In this document: piece after piece, positions 27,363 through 38,681 of the stretch
Layout of the letters: each line of letters starts with the position of its first letter
Numbering within the stretch: the stretch's first letter is position 1
Assembly: GCF_007556585.1 (NCBI RefSeq)
Contig: NZ_VJNA01000001.1
Span: forward strand, 104,201 to 168,200
Length of the DNA stretch: 64,000 bases
From: Tepidimonas aquatica
GTDB lineage: Bacteria > Pseudomonadota > Gammaproteobacteria > Burkholderiales > Burkholderiaceae_C
Direction of reading: 5' to 3'
Notes under the pieces: model-generated
The model's input: the letters and a program-made list of their open reading frames with translations, nothing else
Databases searched by the model: none
Told to the model about the DNA's origin: nothing
Translations under genes and position numbers: made by a program

Positions 27363-29315
27363 TCACGGGCGCGGTGGCCAGGGGACTTCGTCGACGCGCC
27401 GCGGCACGCCGATGGGCGCGGCGGTTTGGCCTTTTTGCGTCGCGGCGATGTCCTCCTCGCTGGGGTACAAGCCCAACAGCAGGTAGTCGAACACGCGTCG
27501 CACGATGGGTGCGGCATGGGCCGCCCCAAAGCCCGCGTTTTCGACGATGGCGGCGGCCACGTAGCGTGGTGCTTCAGCCGGCGCGAACGCCACGTACAGC
27601 GAATGGTCGCGTTGGTACTCGGCCAGGCGGGCGGCGTCGTAACGCTCACGCTGCCCGATCGTGACCGCCTGCGCGGTGCCGGTTTTGCCGCCGCTGCGGT
27701 ACGGCGCGCCGGCAAAGGCGCGCGCCGCCGTGCCTTCGGTGGTGACGCCCACCATGGCGTCCAGCACCACGCGCAGGTTCTCCGGGCGGTACCCCAGCGG
27801 CCGGGGCGGCTGGGCCGGGGCCAGGGGCAGGGGAGGCTGGCCGACCGGCAACGCTTGGAGGGCCACGTGGGGCGTCATACGCTGGCCGCCGTTGGCCAGC
27901 GCCGCCACGGCGGTGGCCAATTGCAGCATCGTGAAGCTGTTGTAACCCTGGCCAATGCCCAGCGAAATCGTTTCGCCCGGGTGCCAGCGTTGCTGCTCCG
28001 GCTGGCGGTAGGCGGCGCGTTTCCAGGCCGGGCTTGGCAGGATGCCGCGCACTTCGCCCGGCAGGTCGATGCCAGTGCGTTGCCCAAAGCCCAACGGGGC
28101 CATGAAGTCGTGGATCGCCTGCACCCCCATCTCGTGCGCCAGCGTGTAGTAGTAGACGTTGCTCGACAGTACGATGCTGCGGCGTAGGTCCACCATCCCC
28201 AGCGCCGTTTCCCCGTGGCTGCGAAAGCGGTGGTTGCCCAGCGTCCAGTAGCCCGGGTCCAGCACCGCGGTCTGTGGGGTGCGCAGCCCCAGCTCCAGCG
28301 CGGCCAGCGCCATGAAGGGCTTGTAGGTGGAGCCCGGCGGGTAGGTGCCGCGCAGCGCGCGGTTCAGCAGCGGGCGGTCCAGCGATTCGTTCAGTTCGCG
28401 CCAGGTGTCGCTGTCGATGCCATCGACAAACAGGTTGGGGTCGAAGGTCGGCATGCTAACCAGCGCCAGCACTTCGCCATTGTGCGCGTCGAGCACCACC
28501 AGCGCGCCGCGGCGCCGGCCGTACAGCCGCTCCACCAGGTGCTGCAGCCGCACATCCAGTGCCAGGCGGATGTCGTCGCCGGCCTGCGCTGGCGTTACGC
28601 CGAGGCGGCGCACCGCGCGGCCGGTGGCGGTGGTTTCGAGTTGTTCCAAACCGGTGCGGCCGTGCAACCGCTCTTCCTGGGCCGCCTCGACGCCTACCTT
28701 GCCGATGTGGGTGGTGCCGCGGTAGTTGGCCACGCGCTCGTCGGGCCAGTCGTCCATTTGCGCGCGGTCGCGCTCGCTGATGCGGCCGATGTAGCCGACG
28801 ACGTGTGCGGCGGTTTCACCCAACGGGTAGCGGCGCAGTTGGCGGGCTTGGATCTCCACGCCCGGCAGCGCCCACAGGTGCGCGGCCACACGCGCCATTT
28901 CGGTTTCGCTCAGGCGGCTTTTGAGCGGCAGCGGATCGAAACGCTTGGATTCGGCGCGCAGGCGGCGAAAACGCTGCAGGTCGCGCGGGGTCAGCTCGAC
29001 CAGCTCGCCCAGGCGCTGCAGGGTGGCATCGAGGTCGGGCGTGCGGCCGGGGGTGACCTCCAGCGTGTAGACCGGCACGTGGTCGGCCAGCACGATGCCG
29101 TTGCGGTCCAGGATGCGCCCGCGTGGCGGCACCAGCGGCACGACGGCGGTGCGGTTGCCTTCAGCCTGGGCGACGTAGCGATCGTGGTGCAGCACCTGCA
29201 ACACGTAGGCGCGCACGCCCAGCAGGCCAAGCAGCGCCCAGGCCACCCCCAGCGCCACCCACGCGCGGCGGCGTTGGCGCTCGATGCGGTCCTGGGGGTC
29301 GGTGACCAGCGCCAT
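27363..29315 (-). CDS. mrdA: Penicillin-binding protein 2 (transpeptidase of the elongasome)
   Basis: A 650-residue class B PBP that cross-links peptidoglycan during elongation. A short cytoplasmic tail and one membrane helix (WVALGVAWALLGLLGVRAYV) precede the pedestal domain and the transpeptidase domain with active site STYK (YPPGSTYKPF, near residue 327), the SSN motif and KTGTAQ near residue 542. The start MALVTDPQDRIERQRRR was picked by alignment, 7 bp after mreD. rodA, which often follows mrdA, is absent here; the next gene downstream is the convergent TSUP permease. Confidence 0.96.
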   Translation of the reverse strand: MALVTDPQDRIERQRRRAWVALGVAWALLGLLGVRAYVLQVLHHDRYVAQAEGNRTAVVPLVPPRGRILDRNGIVLADHVPVYTLEVTPGRTPDLDATLQRLGELVELTPRDLQRFRRLRAESKRFDPLPLKSRLSETEMARVAAHLWALPGVEIQARQLRRYPLGETAAHVVGYIGRISERDRAQMDDWPDERVANYRGTTHIGKVGVEAAQEERLHGRTGLEQLETTATGRAVRRLGVTPAQAGDDIRLALDVRLQHLVERLYGRRRGALVVLDAHNGEVLALVSMPTFDPNLFVDGIDSDTWRELNESLDRPLLNRALRGTYPPGSTYKPFMALAALELGLRTPQTAVLDPGYWTLGNHRFRSHGETALGMVDLRRSIVLSSNVYYYTLAHEMGVQAIHDFMAPLGFGQRTGIDLPGEVRGILPSPAWKRAAYRQPEQQRWHPGETISLGIGQGYNSFTMLQLATAVAALANGGQRMTPHVALQALPVGQPPLPLAPAQPPRPLGYRPENLRVVLDAMVGVTTEGTAARAFAGAPYRSGGKTGTAQAVTIGQRERYDAARLAEYQRDHSLYVAFAPAEAPRYVAAAIVENAGFGAAHAAPIVRRVFDYLLLGLYPSEEDIAATQKGQTAAPIGVPRRVDEVPWPPRP

Positions 29316-29322
29316 CGCGAGC

Positions 29323-29844
29323 TTACAGCGGCCGGGTGTCGTCGGGGTCCGGCGCACGGCGTTGGGGCGCCAGCAGCACGCGCGTGGCCAGGGGCCAGCA
29401 AGCCGCCGTCAGCACCGGTGCCACCCACAGCGCCCCGCTGGGGGGGCCGTCGCCGGCCAGCCAGCGCACCAGCCACTGCAACGCGTAGGCCAGCAGCACC
29501 AGCGGCAGCACGTGCAGCGTCTGCCCCAGCTGGTCGAACCACAGCACACGCCGGTGCAAAGAGACGGCGCCGTAGGCCAGCACCGTGTAGGCCAGGGCAT
29601 GTTGTCCCAACAGGGCGCCCTGGTGCACGTCGAGCAGCAGCCCCGCCACGAACGCCACGCCAACGCCAACGCGGCGCGGCTGGTGCACGCTCCAAAACAG
29701 CAGCACCAGCGCCAGCCAGTCCGGCCACCACGGTGGGGCGCCGAGCTGGCCTTTCAGCACCATCAACACGCCCGCGGCGGCCAGCGAGCCCCAGATGAAA
29801 CCCGGCTTGGCTGGCAGCAGCAGAGGCTCTCCACGTGGCAGCAT
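29323..29844 (-). CDS. mreD: Rod-shape-determining protein MreD
   Basis: A 173-residue integral membrane protein, mostly hydrophobic with about five or six helices, including the typical LLLDVHQGALLGQHALAY stretch. It is part of the MreBCD elongation complex in the inner membrane. Its ATG lies 2 bp after the mreC stop and mrdA starts 7 bp after its own stop, so the four genes form one operon. Confidence 0.93.
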   Translation of the reverse strand: MLPRGEPLLLPAKPGFIWGSLAAAGVLMVLKGQLGAPPWWPDWLALVLLFWSVHQPRRVGVGVAFVAGLLLDVHQGALLGQHALAYTVLAYGAVSLHRRVLWFDQLGQTLHVLPLVLLAYALQWLVRWLAGDGPPSGALWVAPVLTAACWPLATRVLLAPQRRAPDPDDTRPL

Positions 29845-29846
29845 CG

Positions 29847-30725
29847 TCAGCCTCCCTGCGCCCGTCGGGTGTCGGCGTCGCGGCGCTGCAGTACCAGCAC
29901 GTGCAGCGCGTCGCGCACGCGCGCCAGCGGGCGTGCTTCGACCCAGGCAAACCCGCTGCCCTGCGGCTCCACCTGCGTGATCTGGGCCACCGGCAGCCCC
30001 GGCGGGTACACGCCATCGATGCCGCTGGTGACCAGCATGTCGCCGGCCGCCGAGTTGGTTTGCGCGGGCACGAACCGCAGCGTCAGCAGCGGCGCGTCCA
30101 GGTCACCGTTGCCAAAGGCCAGGTAGCGCTCGCCACTGCGGGTGTTGAGCACCGGCACGGCCAACCGCCGGTCGACCAGCAGCGTCACCTCGCTGGACCA
30201 AGGGTGCACCCGCGTCACCTGGCCCAGCACCCCCAGGCCGTCCATCACGGTGTCGCCAGGCTGCACGCCGTGCGTGGCGCCGCGGTCGATGACGACGCCC
30301 GGGCGGTACGGGTCGGGCAGGGCGTACAGGATCTCGGCGCCCAGCGCCTGCGGCCAAAGCTGCTCGCGCAGCCCCAACAGGGCGCGCAACTCGCGGTTTT
30401 CCTGCGCCAGGTGCTCGACCAAACCCGCGCGGTCCGCTTGCGCCGCCAGCGCCCGCTGAGCCGCTTCGGCCTGTTGGCGCGCCGCGTGCACGTCGGTGAG
30501 GTAGCCCGCCACCCAACGCACCGCGTGCACGGGTTGCAACGCCACCCATTGCACCGGGTACAGCACGGTGGCCATCGCGCTGCGCAGCGGCGGCGTCAGG
30601 CGCAGCCGAACGTCCAGCACCATCAGCAGCACCGCCAACGCGCTGAGCAGCAGCAGCTTGGTCAGCGCTGGGGTGCCCTGCTTGAAAAAGGGCGGTGGGG
30701 TGCGGTCCAGGGTGCCCGGCGGCAT
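29847..30725 (-). CDS. mreC: Rod-shape-determining protein MreC
   Basis: A 292-residue bitopic protein: short cytoplasmic N-terminus, one membrane helix (TKLLLLSALAVLLMVLDVRL), a coiled-coil with many Ala/Gln/Glu residues, then two periplasmic beta domains with ALGAEILY and GVQPGDTVMDGLGVLGQV segments. It links MreB filaments to PBP2. The start MPPGTLDRTPPPFFKQG is typical for betaproteobacterial MreC. It follows mreB by 37 bp. Confidence 0.94.
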   Translation of the reverse strand: MPPGTLDRTPPPFFKQGTPALTKLLLLSALAVLLMVLDVRLRLTPPLRSAMATVLYPVQWVALQPVHAVRWVAGYLTDVHAARQQAEAAQRALAAQADRAGLVEHLAQENRELRALLGLREQLWPQALGAEILYALPDPYRPGVVIDRGATHGVQPGDTVMDGLGVLGQVTRVHPWSSEVTLLVDRRLAVPVLNTRSGERYLAFGNGDLDAPLLTLRFVPAQTNSAAGDMLVTSGIDGVYPPGLPVAQITQVEPQGSGFAWVEARPLARVRDALHVLVLQRRDADTRRAQGG

Positions 30726-30762
30726 CGTGCATCCGGTGGTGCGTGCGGCGCCGGCGCGGGCC

Positions 30763-31935
<1,173 letters not shown>

Positions 31936-31960
31936 TTAGTTCGCGACGAGGACCGATTCC

Positions 31961-32260
31961 ATGGCCTTGACTTTGCAGGATGTCGAGCGGCTGGCGCACC
32001 TGGCGCGGCTGGCCATCGACCAGGCTGGCGCCCAGCGTATGCAGGCGCAGCTCAACGCGTTTTTTGGTTTGGTCGAGCGCATGCAGGCGGTCGACACCTC
32101 CGGCGTGGTGCCGTTGGCCCACCCTGCCGAGATGTTCACCGACGTGGCGCTGCGCCTGCGCGACGACGAGGTGCGCGAGCCCAACCGCCGCGACGAGTAC
32201 CTGGCCAACGCGCCGCTGGCCGAGCAGGGTTTGTTTTTGGTGCCGAAGGTGATCGAATGA
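31961..32260 (+). CDS. gatC: Asp-tRNA(Asn)/Glu-tRNA(Gln) amidotransferase subunit C
   Basis: A 99-residue subunit that stabilises GatA in the GatCAB complex. Family marks are [13 protein letters not shown] near the start and [10 protein letters not shown] with LRDDEV in the middle. GAGGA precedes the ATG. The stop overlaps the gatA start as ATGA, so translation is coupled. Confidence 0.94.
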   Translation: MALTLQDVERLAHLARLAIDQAGAQRMQAQLNAFFGLVERMQAVDTSGVVPLAHPAEMFTDVALRLRDDEVREPNRRDEYLANAPLAEQGLFLVPKVIE

Positions 32261-33771
32261 GCCAAGCACTGCATACGCTCGGGGTGGCCGAGCTGGTGGC
32301 GGGCCTGCGCGCGCGCACCTTCAGCAGCGTGGAGCTGACGCAAGCGCTGCTGCAGCGAATCCGGGCGCACGCGCAGCTGGGCGCGTTCGTGGCGCTGGAC
32401 GTGCAAGCCAGCCTGGCGCAGGCGCGCGCGGCCGACGAGCGCCGCGCCCGCGGCGACGATGCGCCGCTGCTGGGGGTGCCGATCGCCCACAAGGACGTAC
32501 TGGTCACACGCGGCTGGCCCACCACCGCCGGTAGCCGCATGCTGGCGCGCTACCGCAGCCCGTTCGACGCCACCGTCGTGGCGCGGCTGGGCCAGGGCGA
32601 CGACGAGCACGCCGGGGCGGGCGCGGTGACGCTAGGCAAACTCAATTGCGACGAGTTCGCGATGGGCTCGGGCAACGAACACTCGGCCTGGGGGCCGGCA
32701 CGCAACCCGTGGGACCCCGCCCGGGTGCCGGGTGGGTCGTCGGGGGGCTCGGCCGCTGCGGTGGCGGCGCGCTTGGTGCCCGCTGCCACCGGCACCGACA
32801 CGGGCGGCTCGATTCGCCAGCCGGCGGCGTTTTGCGGCATCACTGGCATCAAACCCACCTACGGACGCTGCTCGCGCTACGGGCTGGTGGCCTACGCGTC
32901 CAGCCTGGACCAGGCCGGCCCGATGGCGCGCTCGGCACGGGATTGCGCGCTGCTGCTGTCGGCCATGGTGGGGCCGGACCCGGACCGCGACGCCACCAGC
33001 CTGGACCTGCCGCCTGACGATTACACGCGTGGGCTGGACGAGCCGTTGCCGGGCGCCAGTGCGACGCGTCCGCTGCAGGGTTTGCGCATCGGCCTGCCGC
33101 GCGAATTTTTCGGTGCCGGCTGCGCGCCGGATGTGCAGGCCGCGGTGCGGGCCGCGCTGACCGAGTTCGAACGCCTGGGTGCCACACTGGTGGAGGTGAG
33201 CCTGCCGCGCACCGAGCTGGCCATCCCGGCTTACTACATCATTGCCCCGGCCGAGGCCAGCTCCAACCTGAGCCGCTACGACGGCGTGCGCTACGGCCAC
33301 CGCGCGGCCCAGTACGACGATTTGCTTGACATGTACCGCCGCAGCCGTAGCGAAGGCTTCGGGCCGGAGGTGCAGCGCCGTATCCTGATCGGCACCTACG
33401 TGCTGTCGCATGGCTACTACGATGCGTACTACTTGAAAGCGCAGCAAATCCGGCGCATGATCGCGCAGGATTTCGTGGCGGCGTTCGAACAGTGCGACCT
33501 GTTGGCCGGGCCGGTGGCGCCCAGCGTGGCGTGGCCGATCGGCGCGCAGGATGACGACCCGGTGGCGGCGTACCTGGCCGATATTTACACGCTGCCGGCC
33601 TCGCTGGCGGGTCTGCCGGGCATGAGTGTGCCGGCCGGCTTTGGCGACGGTGGCCTGCCGGTGGGGCTGCAACTCATCGGCCCGTACTTGGGCGAGGCAC
33701 GGCTGCTGCACGCGGCGCACCAGTTCCAGCGTGTCACCGACTGGCACTTGCGTGCGCCGCCGGGGGTTTGA
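32257..33771 (+). CDS. gatA: Asp-tRNA(Asn)/Glu-tRNA(Gln) amidotransferase subunit A
   Basis: The amidase subunit, 504 residues, which frees ammonia from glutamine for the amidation of misacylated tRNA. The Ser-cisSer-Lys triad can be seen: Lys in [11 protein letters not shown], the Gly/Ser-rich [16 protein letters not shown], and the nucleophile in [14 protein letters not shown]. The ATGA overlap with gatC fixes the start. The gene is followed after 4 bp not by gatB but by a DUF4160/DUF2442 pair. Confidence 0.96.
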   Translation: MSQALHTLGVAELVAGLRARTFSSVELTQALLQRIRAHAQLGAFVALDVQASLAQARAADERRARGDDAPLLGVPIAHKDVLVTRGWPTTAGSRMLARYRSPFDATVVARLGQGDDEHAGAGAVTLGKLNCDEFAMGSGNEHSAWGPARNPWDPARVPGGSSGGSAAAVAARLVPAATGTDTGGSIRQPAAFCGITGIKPTYGRCSRYGLVAYASSLDQAGPMARSARDCALLLSAMVGPDPDRDATSLDLPPDDYTRGLDEPLPGASATRPLQGLRIGLPREFFGAGCAPDVQAAVRAALTEFERLGATLVEVSLPRTELAIPAYYIIAPAEASSNLSRYDGVRYGHRAAQYDDLLDMYRRSRSEGFGPEVQRRILIGTYVLSHGYYDAYYLKAQQIRRMIAQDFVAAFEQCDLLAGPVAPSVAWPIGAQDDDPVAAYLADIYTLPASLAGLPGMSVPAGFGDGGLPVGLQLIGPYLGEARLLHAAHQFQRVTDWHLRAPPGV

Positions 33772-33775
33772 GCCG

Positions 33776-34036
33776 ATGCCGACCATCTGCGCGTTCTACG
33801 GCTTGCTGATCCGCATGTACTGGGATGATCATGAGCCTGCGCACTTTCATGTCACCTACGGCGAATACAGTGCGGTGTACGCGATCGAGACGCTGACGAT
33901 GTTGCGCGGTGCCTTGCCTCGACGGGCCCACGCCATGGTGTTGGAGTGGGCCGCGGCGCACCGTGACGAATTGATGGAGGACTGGCAACGATGCCAACAG
34001 CGACAGCCCTTGTTGCCGATTGCGCCGTTGGATTGA
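33776..34036 (+). CDS. DUF4160 family small protein
   Basis: An 86-residue soluble protein matching DUF4160: MPTICAFYGLLIRMYWDDHE, then the conserved histidine motif EPAHFHVTYGEYSAVYAIET, a Leu-Arg-Gly-x-Leu-Pro turn, and the helix [18 protein letters not shown]. The paired HFH and downstream HRDEL are the only candidate active residues. It starts 4 bp after gatA and overlaps the DUF2442 gene by 46 bp. In many genomes the two families are neighbours and have been suggested as a toxin-antitoxin-like pair; that role is inference. The location inside the gat genes is unusual. Confidence 0.85.
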   Translation: MPTICAFYGLLIRMYWDDHEPAHFHVTYGEYSAVYAIETLTMLRGALPRRAHAMVLEWAAAHRDELMEDWQRCQQRQPLLPIAPLD

Positions 34037-34296
34037 CGCCCGACTTGCCACCTGTGGTGGCGGTGCGCGTGCTGCGGCATGGCGTTTTGGAAGTGAGCTT
34101 TGCGGACGGGTGCACGGGGTGCGTCGAAATGCTGCCCTCGCACATGACAGGTGTTTTTGCGCCCTTGCGTGATCCTGCGGTGTTTGCCCAGGTGGGCGTC
34201 GTGGGTGGCGCCGTCAGTTGGCCTGAGGGGGTCGATTTGGCACCGGACGCCATGTACCAAGCCATCGTCCGCAACGGCCGCTGGGTGCTGGAATGA
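33991..34296 (+). CDS. DUF2442 family small protein
   Basis: A 101-residue protein matching DUF2442 from about residue 20: [20 protein letters not shown], then [20 protein letters not shown] and [14 protein letters not shown]. The family adopts a small beta-rich fold of unknown role. The gene begins inside the last 46 bp of the DUF4160 gene in another frame, which implies coupled translation and a joint function. GGAGG at 33976-33980 supports the ATG. The next gene, gatB, starts 47 bp later. Confidence 0.82.
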   Translation: MPTATALVADCAVGLTPDLPPVVAVRVLRHGVLEVSFADGCTGCVEMLPSHMTGVFAPLRDPAVFAQVGVVGGAVSWPEGVDLAPDAMYQAIVRNGRWVLE

Positions 34297-34342
34297 CCAT
34301 GGGTTGGCAACGGCGGTCGCGCCGCTCGCATGGAAGATTGAT

Positions 34343-35836
34343 ATGAATAGCACTTGTTTGATCGACGGGTACGAAGTCGTCATCGGCTTCGAGACCCACG
34401 TGCAGCTGTCCACCCGCAGCAAGATTTTCAGCCGCGCCGCCACCGCCTTCGGTGCCGAGCCCAACACCCAGGCCTGCGCGGTCGACTTGGCATTGCCGGG
34501 CACGCTGCCGGTGATGAACCGCGCTGCCGTCGAGTGCGCGATCCGCTTCGGCTTGGCGGTCGGCGCGCAGATCGCGCCGCGCAGCGTGTTTGCGCGCAAA
34601 AACTACTTCTACCCCGACCTGCCCAAGGGCTACCAGATCAGCCAGTACGAAATACCGGTCGTGCAAGGGGGGGCGGTGACGTTCTGGCTGGAGCAGGGCA
34701 AGGGCGCCAGCCAGCAGCGCGTGCAGCGCACGGTGCGCCTGGTGCGCGCCCACCTGGAGGAAGACGCCGGCAAAAGCCTGCACGAGGACTTCCACGGCAT
34801 GAGCGGCATCGACCTCAACCGCGCCGGCACACCGCTGCTGGAAATCGTCACCGAGCCGGACCTGCGCTCCAGCGCCGAGGCGGTGGCGTACGCCAAGGCC
34901 TTGCACCGCATCGTCACGTGGATCGGCATTTGTGACGGCAACATGCAGGAGGGGTCGTTTCGCTGCGACGCCAACGTCAGCGTGCGCAAGCCGGGCCAGC
35001 CGCTCGGTACCCGGCGCGAGATCAAAAACCTCAACTCCTTCAAGTTCATGCAGCAGGCCATCGACTACGAGGTGCGCTGGCAGATCGAGCAGTTGGAGGA
35101 CGGACACGCCATCGAACAAGCCACCGTGCTGTTCGACCCCGACAGCGGCCAGACGCGCGCGATGCGCACCAAGGAAGACGCGGCCGACTACCGCTACTTC
35201 CCCGACCCCGACCTGCCGCCGCTGGTGATCGCCCCAGGCTGGGTGCAGCAGGTGGGCGCGCAGATGCCGGAGCTGCCTGACGTGATGGCGCAGCGCTTCG
35301 AGCAGCAGTATGGCCTGCCGGCCTACGACGCCGCGACGCTGACGCAGTCGCGCGCGATGGCGGCGTATTTCGAGGACACGGTGCGCGCGGGCGCGGCCCC
35401 CAAGGCCGCCAGCAACTGGATCATGGTGGAGCTGTCGCGCCGGCTCAACGCCGCCGAGCTGGACATCGAGGCCTGCCCTGTGTCCCCGGCGGTGCTGGCG
35501 GCGTTGCTGGCACGGGTGGCCGACGGCACGCTGAGCCAGAGCGCCGCCAAGCAGGTGCTGGAAGAGCTCTGGAGCGGATCCGGCAGCGGTGAGCCGCTGG
35601 CGCGGGTGGACGCCATCATCGAGGCCAAGGGTCTGCGGCAGATGAACGACACCGGGGCGTTGCAAGCCATCGTGGCCCAGGTCATCGAGGCCAACCCGAA
35701 AAACGTGGCCGAATACCGGGCGGGCAAAGACAAGGCGCTCAACGCCCTGGTGGGCCAGGTGATGAAGGCCACGCAGGGCAAGGCCAACCCGCAGCAGGTC
35801 AGCGAGCTGCTGCGCCAAGCGCTGGCCCAAGGCTGA
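34343..35836 (+). CDS. gatB: Asp-tRNA(Asn)/Glu-tRNA(Gln) amidotransferase subunit B
   Basis: The 497-residue tRNA-binding kinase subunit that activates the mischarged Asp or Glu. It starts [21 protein letters not shown], has [16 protein letters not shown], the [11 protein letters not shown] segment, the [18 protein letters not shown] segment and a C-terminal YqeY-like tail ([13 protein letters not shown]). GGAAG six bases before the ATG at 34343 supports the start. It is separated from gatA by 571 bp that hold the DUF4160/DUF2442 pair. Confidence 0.96.
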   Translation: MNSTCLIDGYEVVIGFETHVQLSTRSKIFSRAATAFGAEPNTQACAVDLALPGTLPVMNRAAVECAIRFGLAVGAQIAPRSVFARKNYFYPDLPKGYQISQYEIPVVQGGAVTFWLEQGKGASQQRVQRTVRLVRAHLEEDAGKSLHEDFHGMSGIDLNRAGTPLLEIVTEPDLRSSAEAVAYAKALHRIVTWIGICDGNMQEGSFRCDANVSVRKPGQPLGTRREIKNLNSFKFMQQAIDYEVRWQIEQLEDGHAIEQATVLFDPDSGQTRAMRTKEDAADYRYFPDPDLPPLVIAPGWVQQVGAQMPELPDVMAQRFEQQYGLPAYDAATLTQSRAMAAYFEDTVRAGAAPKAASNWIMVELSRRLNAAELDIEACPVSPAVLAALLARVADGTLSQSAAKQVLEELWSGSGSGEPLARVDAIIEAKGLRQMNDTGALQAIVAQVIEANPKNVAEYRAGKDKALNALVGQVMKATQGKANPQQVSELLRQALAQG

Positions 35837-35858
35837 CGGTGTCACCCCGGGCGGGTGG

Positions 35859-36561
35859 TCAGCGCGCCGGGGCCGCTGTGGGCGGCGGCGATGGCGCCGC
35901 CCACAGCCGGCGTAGCGTGGCCAGCTCGTCGTCGAAGCGTTGCACCACGCGCGCGTGTTCGCGTTGCAGGTCATCGACGTACTGCTGTTGCTGCTGGCGT
36001 TGGCTGGCGTTGCTGGCCAGCCGGTGCTTGAGGACCGCCGGCGCGCGCTGGATCCTTGCGGTAAAACTCCATCTCGTCTTGCAGCCGCCGGGCCTCGTCA
36101 TCCAGCCGCTGCAGGTGCTGCTGCGCCGCCTGCAGGCTGGCGTGCAGCTGCGCCAGCGCCGTCTCGCGCGCGCGCTGGTGGGCGGCTTCGTCGGGGTAGC
36201 GCATCAACAGCAGCTGCTCGCGGCGTTGCTGCTCGGCGGCCTGGGCTGCGGCTTCGGCCTGGGCACGCTGCTGGGCGGCGAGGCGCTCGCGCTGCTCGGG
36301 CGCGGGGGGCGGCTCGATCACACGGCGCACCACGCCGCTGGGGCCGAGCTCGCGTTGCACGCGGTCACTGCATTCCGGGATCGGTCGGTCCGATGACAGC
36401 AGCCGCCCCTGCGCGTCGGTGCAGGTGTAAATGGGCGCGCGCACGGCGGCCGGGGCATTTTGCGCCTGGGCCATCGGACCTGCCAGCAGCACCACGCCCA
36501 CCCACGCGACGGCGTGCCAGGCGATGAGGGGTAACAGGTGGGGCGAGCGGCGTGACGGCAT
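35859..36561 (-). pseudogene. DUF4124-type secreted coiled-coil protein, split by a frameshift
   Basis: The first frame (36561 down to about 36040) encodes a signal peptide (VAWVGVVLLAGPMAQAQ), a DUF4124 segment (IYTCTDAQGRLLSSDRPIPE) and a long Gln/Ala/Arg coiled-coil ending EMEFYRKDPARA. From there it runs on as low-complexity residues to a stop near 35971. A second frame continues the expected family sequence: VLKHRLASNASQRQQQQ and FDDELATLRRLWAA, to 35859. The change falls in a GCGCGCGCC run at about 36036-36048 and is mended by one base removed or two added. So it is either a recent frameshift or a sequencing error. The intact product would be about 233 residues, periplasmic, of unknown function. 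Confidence 0.75.
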
Positions 36562-36603
36562 GGCGGCGACGGTGCGGTCCCGGTCATGGTCACGGGGGCT
36601 CCC

Positions 36604-37320
36604 TCACCCTACACCGTAGCGCGCGCGGTACTGCAGGACGCGCTGGCGGTGCTGCGCCATGTCCGGGTGTTGTTGTGTTTGCAGATACTGCAGCAAATCG
36701 TCCAGTCTGGCAATGGCGCACACGGCCAGGCCCAGCTCGCGCTGCACGTACTGCACGGCGCTGTAGGGTACGTCGCGCACGGTGCCGTCGGCGGCTACTT
36801 CGGTGGCCATCTCCTGCCGGTCCAGCGCGATGGCCAGCGCATGCGGTGTGGCGCCAGCGCCACGGATCAGCGCGATCGATTCGCGCGCTGCGGTGCCGGC
36901 GCTCATGACGTCGTCGACGATCAACACCCGGCCCTGCAGGGGCGCGCCGACCAGGGTACCACCTTCGCCGTGGTCCTTGACCTCTTTGCGGTTGTAGGCA
37001 AACGGCTTGTTGTGGCCGCGGCGCGCCAGCTCCACCGCCAGCGCCGCCGCCAGGGGGATCCCTTTGTAGGCGGGGCCAAAAATCATGTCGAACACCACGC
37101 CGCTGGCCAGGATGCGGTCGGCGTAAAACGCCGCCAATTGCCCGAGCTTGGCGCCGTCGTCAAACAGCCCGGCGTTGAAAAAATACGGGCTCAGGCGGCC
37201 GGCCTTGGTTTTGAACTCGCCAAAGCGCAGCACGCCGCAGGCCAGCGCAAACTGCACGAAGCGCTGCGCCAGCGGGTCGGGGTTGGCGTGGGGGGCGCTG
37301 GGTGGGGTAGGGGTGGTCAT
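36604..37320 (-). CDS. pyrE: Orotate phosphoribosyltransferase
   Basis: Joins orotate and PRPP to OMP in pyrimidine synthesis. The 238-residue protein has GEFKTKAGRLSPYFFNAG near the N-terminus, the catalytic-loop KEVKDHGEGGTLVG and the PRPP loop VLIVDDVMSAGTAARES. The ATG at 37318-37320 fits, with a proline-rich N-terminal tail of about 15 residues. It stands between the DUF4124 gene and crcB, on the same strand. Confidence 0.96.
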   Translation of the reverse strand: MTTPTPPSAPHANPDPLAQRFVQFALACGVLRFGEFKTKAGRLSPYFFNAGLFDDGAKLGQLAAFYADRILASGVVFDMIFGPAYKGIPLAAALAVELARRGHNKPFAYNRKEVKDHGEGGTLVGAPLQGRVLIVDDVMSAGTAARESIALIRGAGATPHALAIALDRQEMATEVAADGTVRDVPYSAVQYVQRELGLAVCAIARLDDLLQYLQTQQHPDMAQHRQRVLQYRARYGVG

Positions 37321-37374
37321 GGTCGTGTCGGCACGGGGAGCAGCGGGCCGCCATTGTAGGCAGGCGTCACGCCG

Positions 37375-37758
37375 TCAACCCCGCAGCGCGGCGTAGCTGG
37401 TCCAGCCCAGTGCCGTCAACAGCAGCGAGCCGCCCACGTGCAGGCCGATGGCGGCCAGCGCCCACGGCAGGCGGCCCTGTTGCAGCAGCGTCACGACTTC
37501 GATCGAAAAGCTGGAAAACGTCGTCAACCCCCCCAGCAGGCCGGTGACGACGAACAGGCGCCACGGCGGTGCGATGGCCGGGTGGTGCAGGAAGAAGGCC
37601 ACCGCCACGCCAATGACGTAGGCGCCGACCCAGTTGGCCGCCAGCGTGCCCAGCGGCAGGTGCGGTAGTACCGCGTTGAGCGCCAGCCCCAGCCACCAGC
37701 GCAGCAGCGCCCCCAAGGCGGCCCCCGTGGCCACGGCGACGATCGAGACGGTGATCAT
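37375..37758 (-). CDS. crcB: Fluoride channel CrcB/FluC
   Basis: A 127-residue, four-helix membrane protein that exports fluoride as a dual-topology dimer. Visible marks are [28 protein letters not shown] (the conserved Asn) and [16 protein letters not shown] with the TTFSSF phenylalanine-box motif. Its ATG overlaps the 5'-nucleotidase stop (ATGA). No fluoride riboswitch was seen upstream of the pair, so expression seems tied to the nucleotidase. Confidence 0.95.
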   Translation of the reverse strand: MITVSIVAVATGAALGALLRWWLGLALNAVLPHLPLGTLAANWVGAYVIGVAVAFFLHHPAIAPPWRLFVVTGLLGGLTTFSSFSIEVVTLLQQGRLPWALAAIGLHVGGSLLLTALGWTSYAALRG

Positions 37759-38681
37759 GCCGTGCCCTCCCGCGGCGCCGCAGGGGGTGGGTTGGTCACT
37801 CCACCCGCGACGTGGCCGGCCGGCACGTGCTCGGCGGCGCTGGCCACGTGGCGCGTTTGGTCGTCGAAGAAAAAGTCAGGCTCGAACTCGCGCAAAAACG
37901 GGCCTTTGTCCAGGCCGCCCAGGAACATCGCCTCGTCGACCTCGATGTTCCAGTCCATCAGGGTGCGGATGGCGCGTTCGTGCGCCGGGGCGCTGCGCGC
38001 CGTCACCAGCGCGGTGCGGATGCGCATGGTGGCGCTGCCCGCTTGTTGCAGCCGGTGCAACGCCTGCAGCAAGGGCTTGAAAGGGCCGCCGGGCAGCGGC
38101 ACGCTGGCGTGGCGTTGTTCGTGGTCTTGGAAGGCGTGCAGGCCCTGGGTTTGGTACACGCGCTCGGCTTCGTCCGAGAACAGCACCGCGTCGCCGTCGA
38201 AGGCGATGCGCACCTCGCGCGGGTGGGCGTCGCTGGCGCGGGGCGCGTGCGGGTACACCTGCGCGGCCGGAAAGCCCGCCGCCAGCGCCGCGCGTACATC
38301 CTCGATGTTGGCCGACAGAAACAGGTGCGCCCCCAGCGGGCGCAGGTAGCGCCACGGCGGCGCGCCGCGCGTGAACACGCCGCGTTGGATCGGCAGGGCG
38401 TCGTGCCCCGCGGAGCGAAACACGCGCAGGCCCGACACCGGGTCGTTGCGCGACAGGATCACCACCTCCACGCGCGTCACGCCATCGGCGTTGAACGCCA
38501 GCAGCTTGCGCACCAGCGAGTGCGCCACGCCGGGTTGCGCCGGCTGCTGCAGGCGCTGCAACTGCAGCGCCATGTAGGCGCGGTCATCGCCTTGCTCGAA
38601 GACGCGGTTTTCTTCTTCGAAGTCGAACAGCGCGCGCGACGAGATCGCGACGACCAGACACTCGGCAGGCAGCGTGCTCAT
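37755..38681 (-). CDS. Cytosolic 5'-nucleotidase (PF06189 type)
   Basis: A 308-residue soluble phosphatase related to cytosolic 5'-nucleotidase I, which dephosphorylates nucleoside monophosphates. It begins [20 protein letters not shown], has [13 protein letters not shown], the phosphatase motif [19 protein letters not shown] (DxD-like DGDAVLF), and ends with [24 protein letters not shown]. The start [12 protein letters not shown] is by alignment; the frame is open upstream. It is coupled to crcB by ATGA overlap. Confidence 0.9.
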   Translation of the reverse strand: MSTLPAECLVVAISSRALFDFEEENRVFEQGDDRAYMALQLQRLQQPAQPGVAHSLVRKLLAFNADGVTRVEVVILSRNDPVSGLRVFRSAGHDALPIQRGVFTRGAPPWRYLRPLGAHLFLSANIEDVRAALAAGFPAAQVYPHAPRASDAHPREVRIAFDGDAVLFSDEAERVYQTQGLHAFQDHEQRHASVPLPGGPFKPLLQALHRLQQAGSATMRIRTALVTARSAPAHERAIRTLMDWNIEVDEAMFLGGLDKGPFLREFEPDFFFDDQTRHVASAAEHVPAGHVAGGVTNPPPAAPREGTA

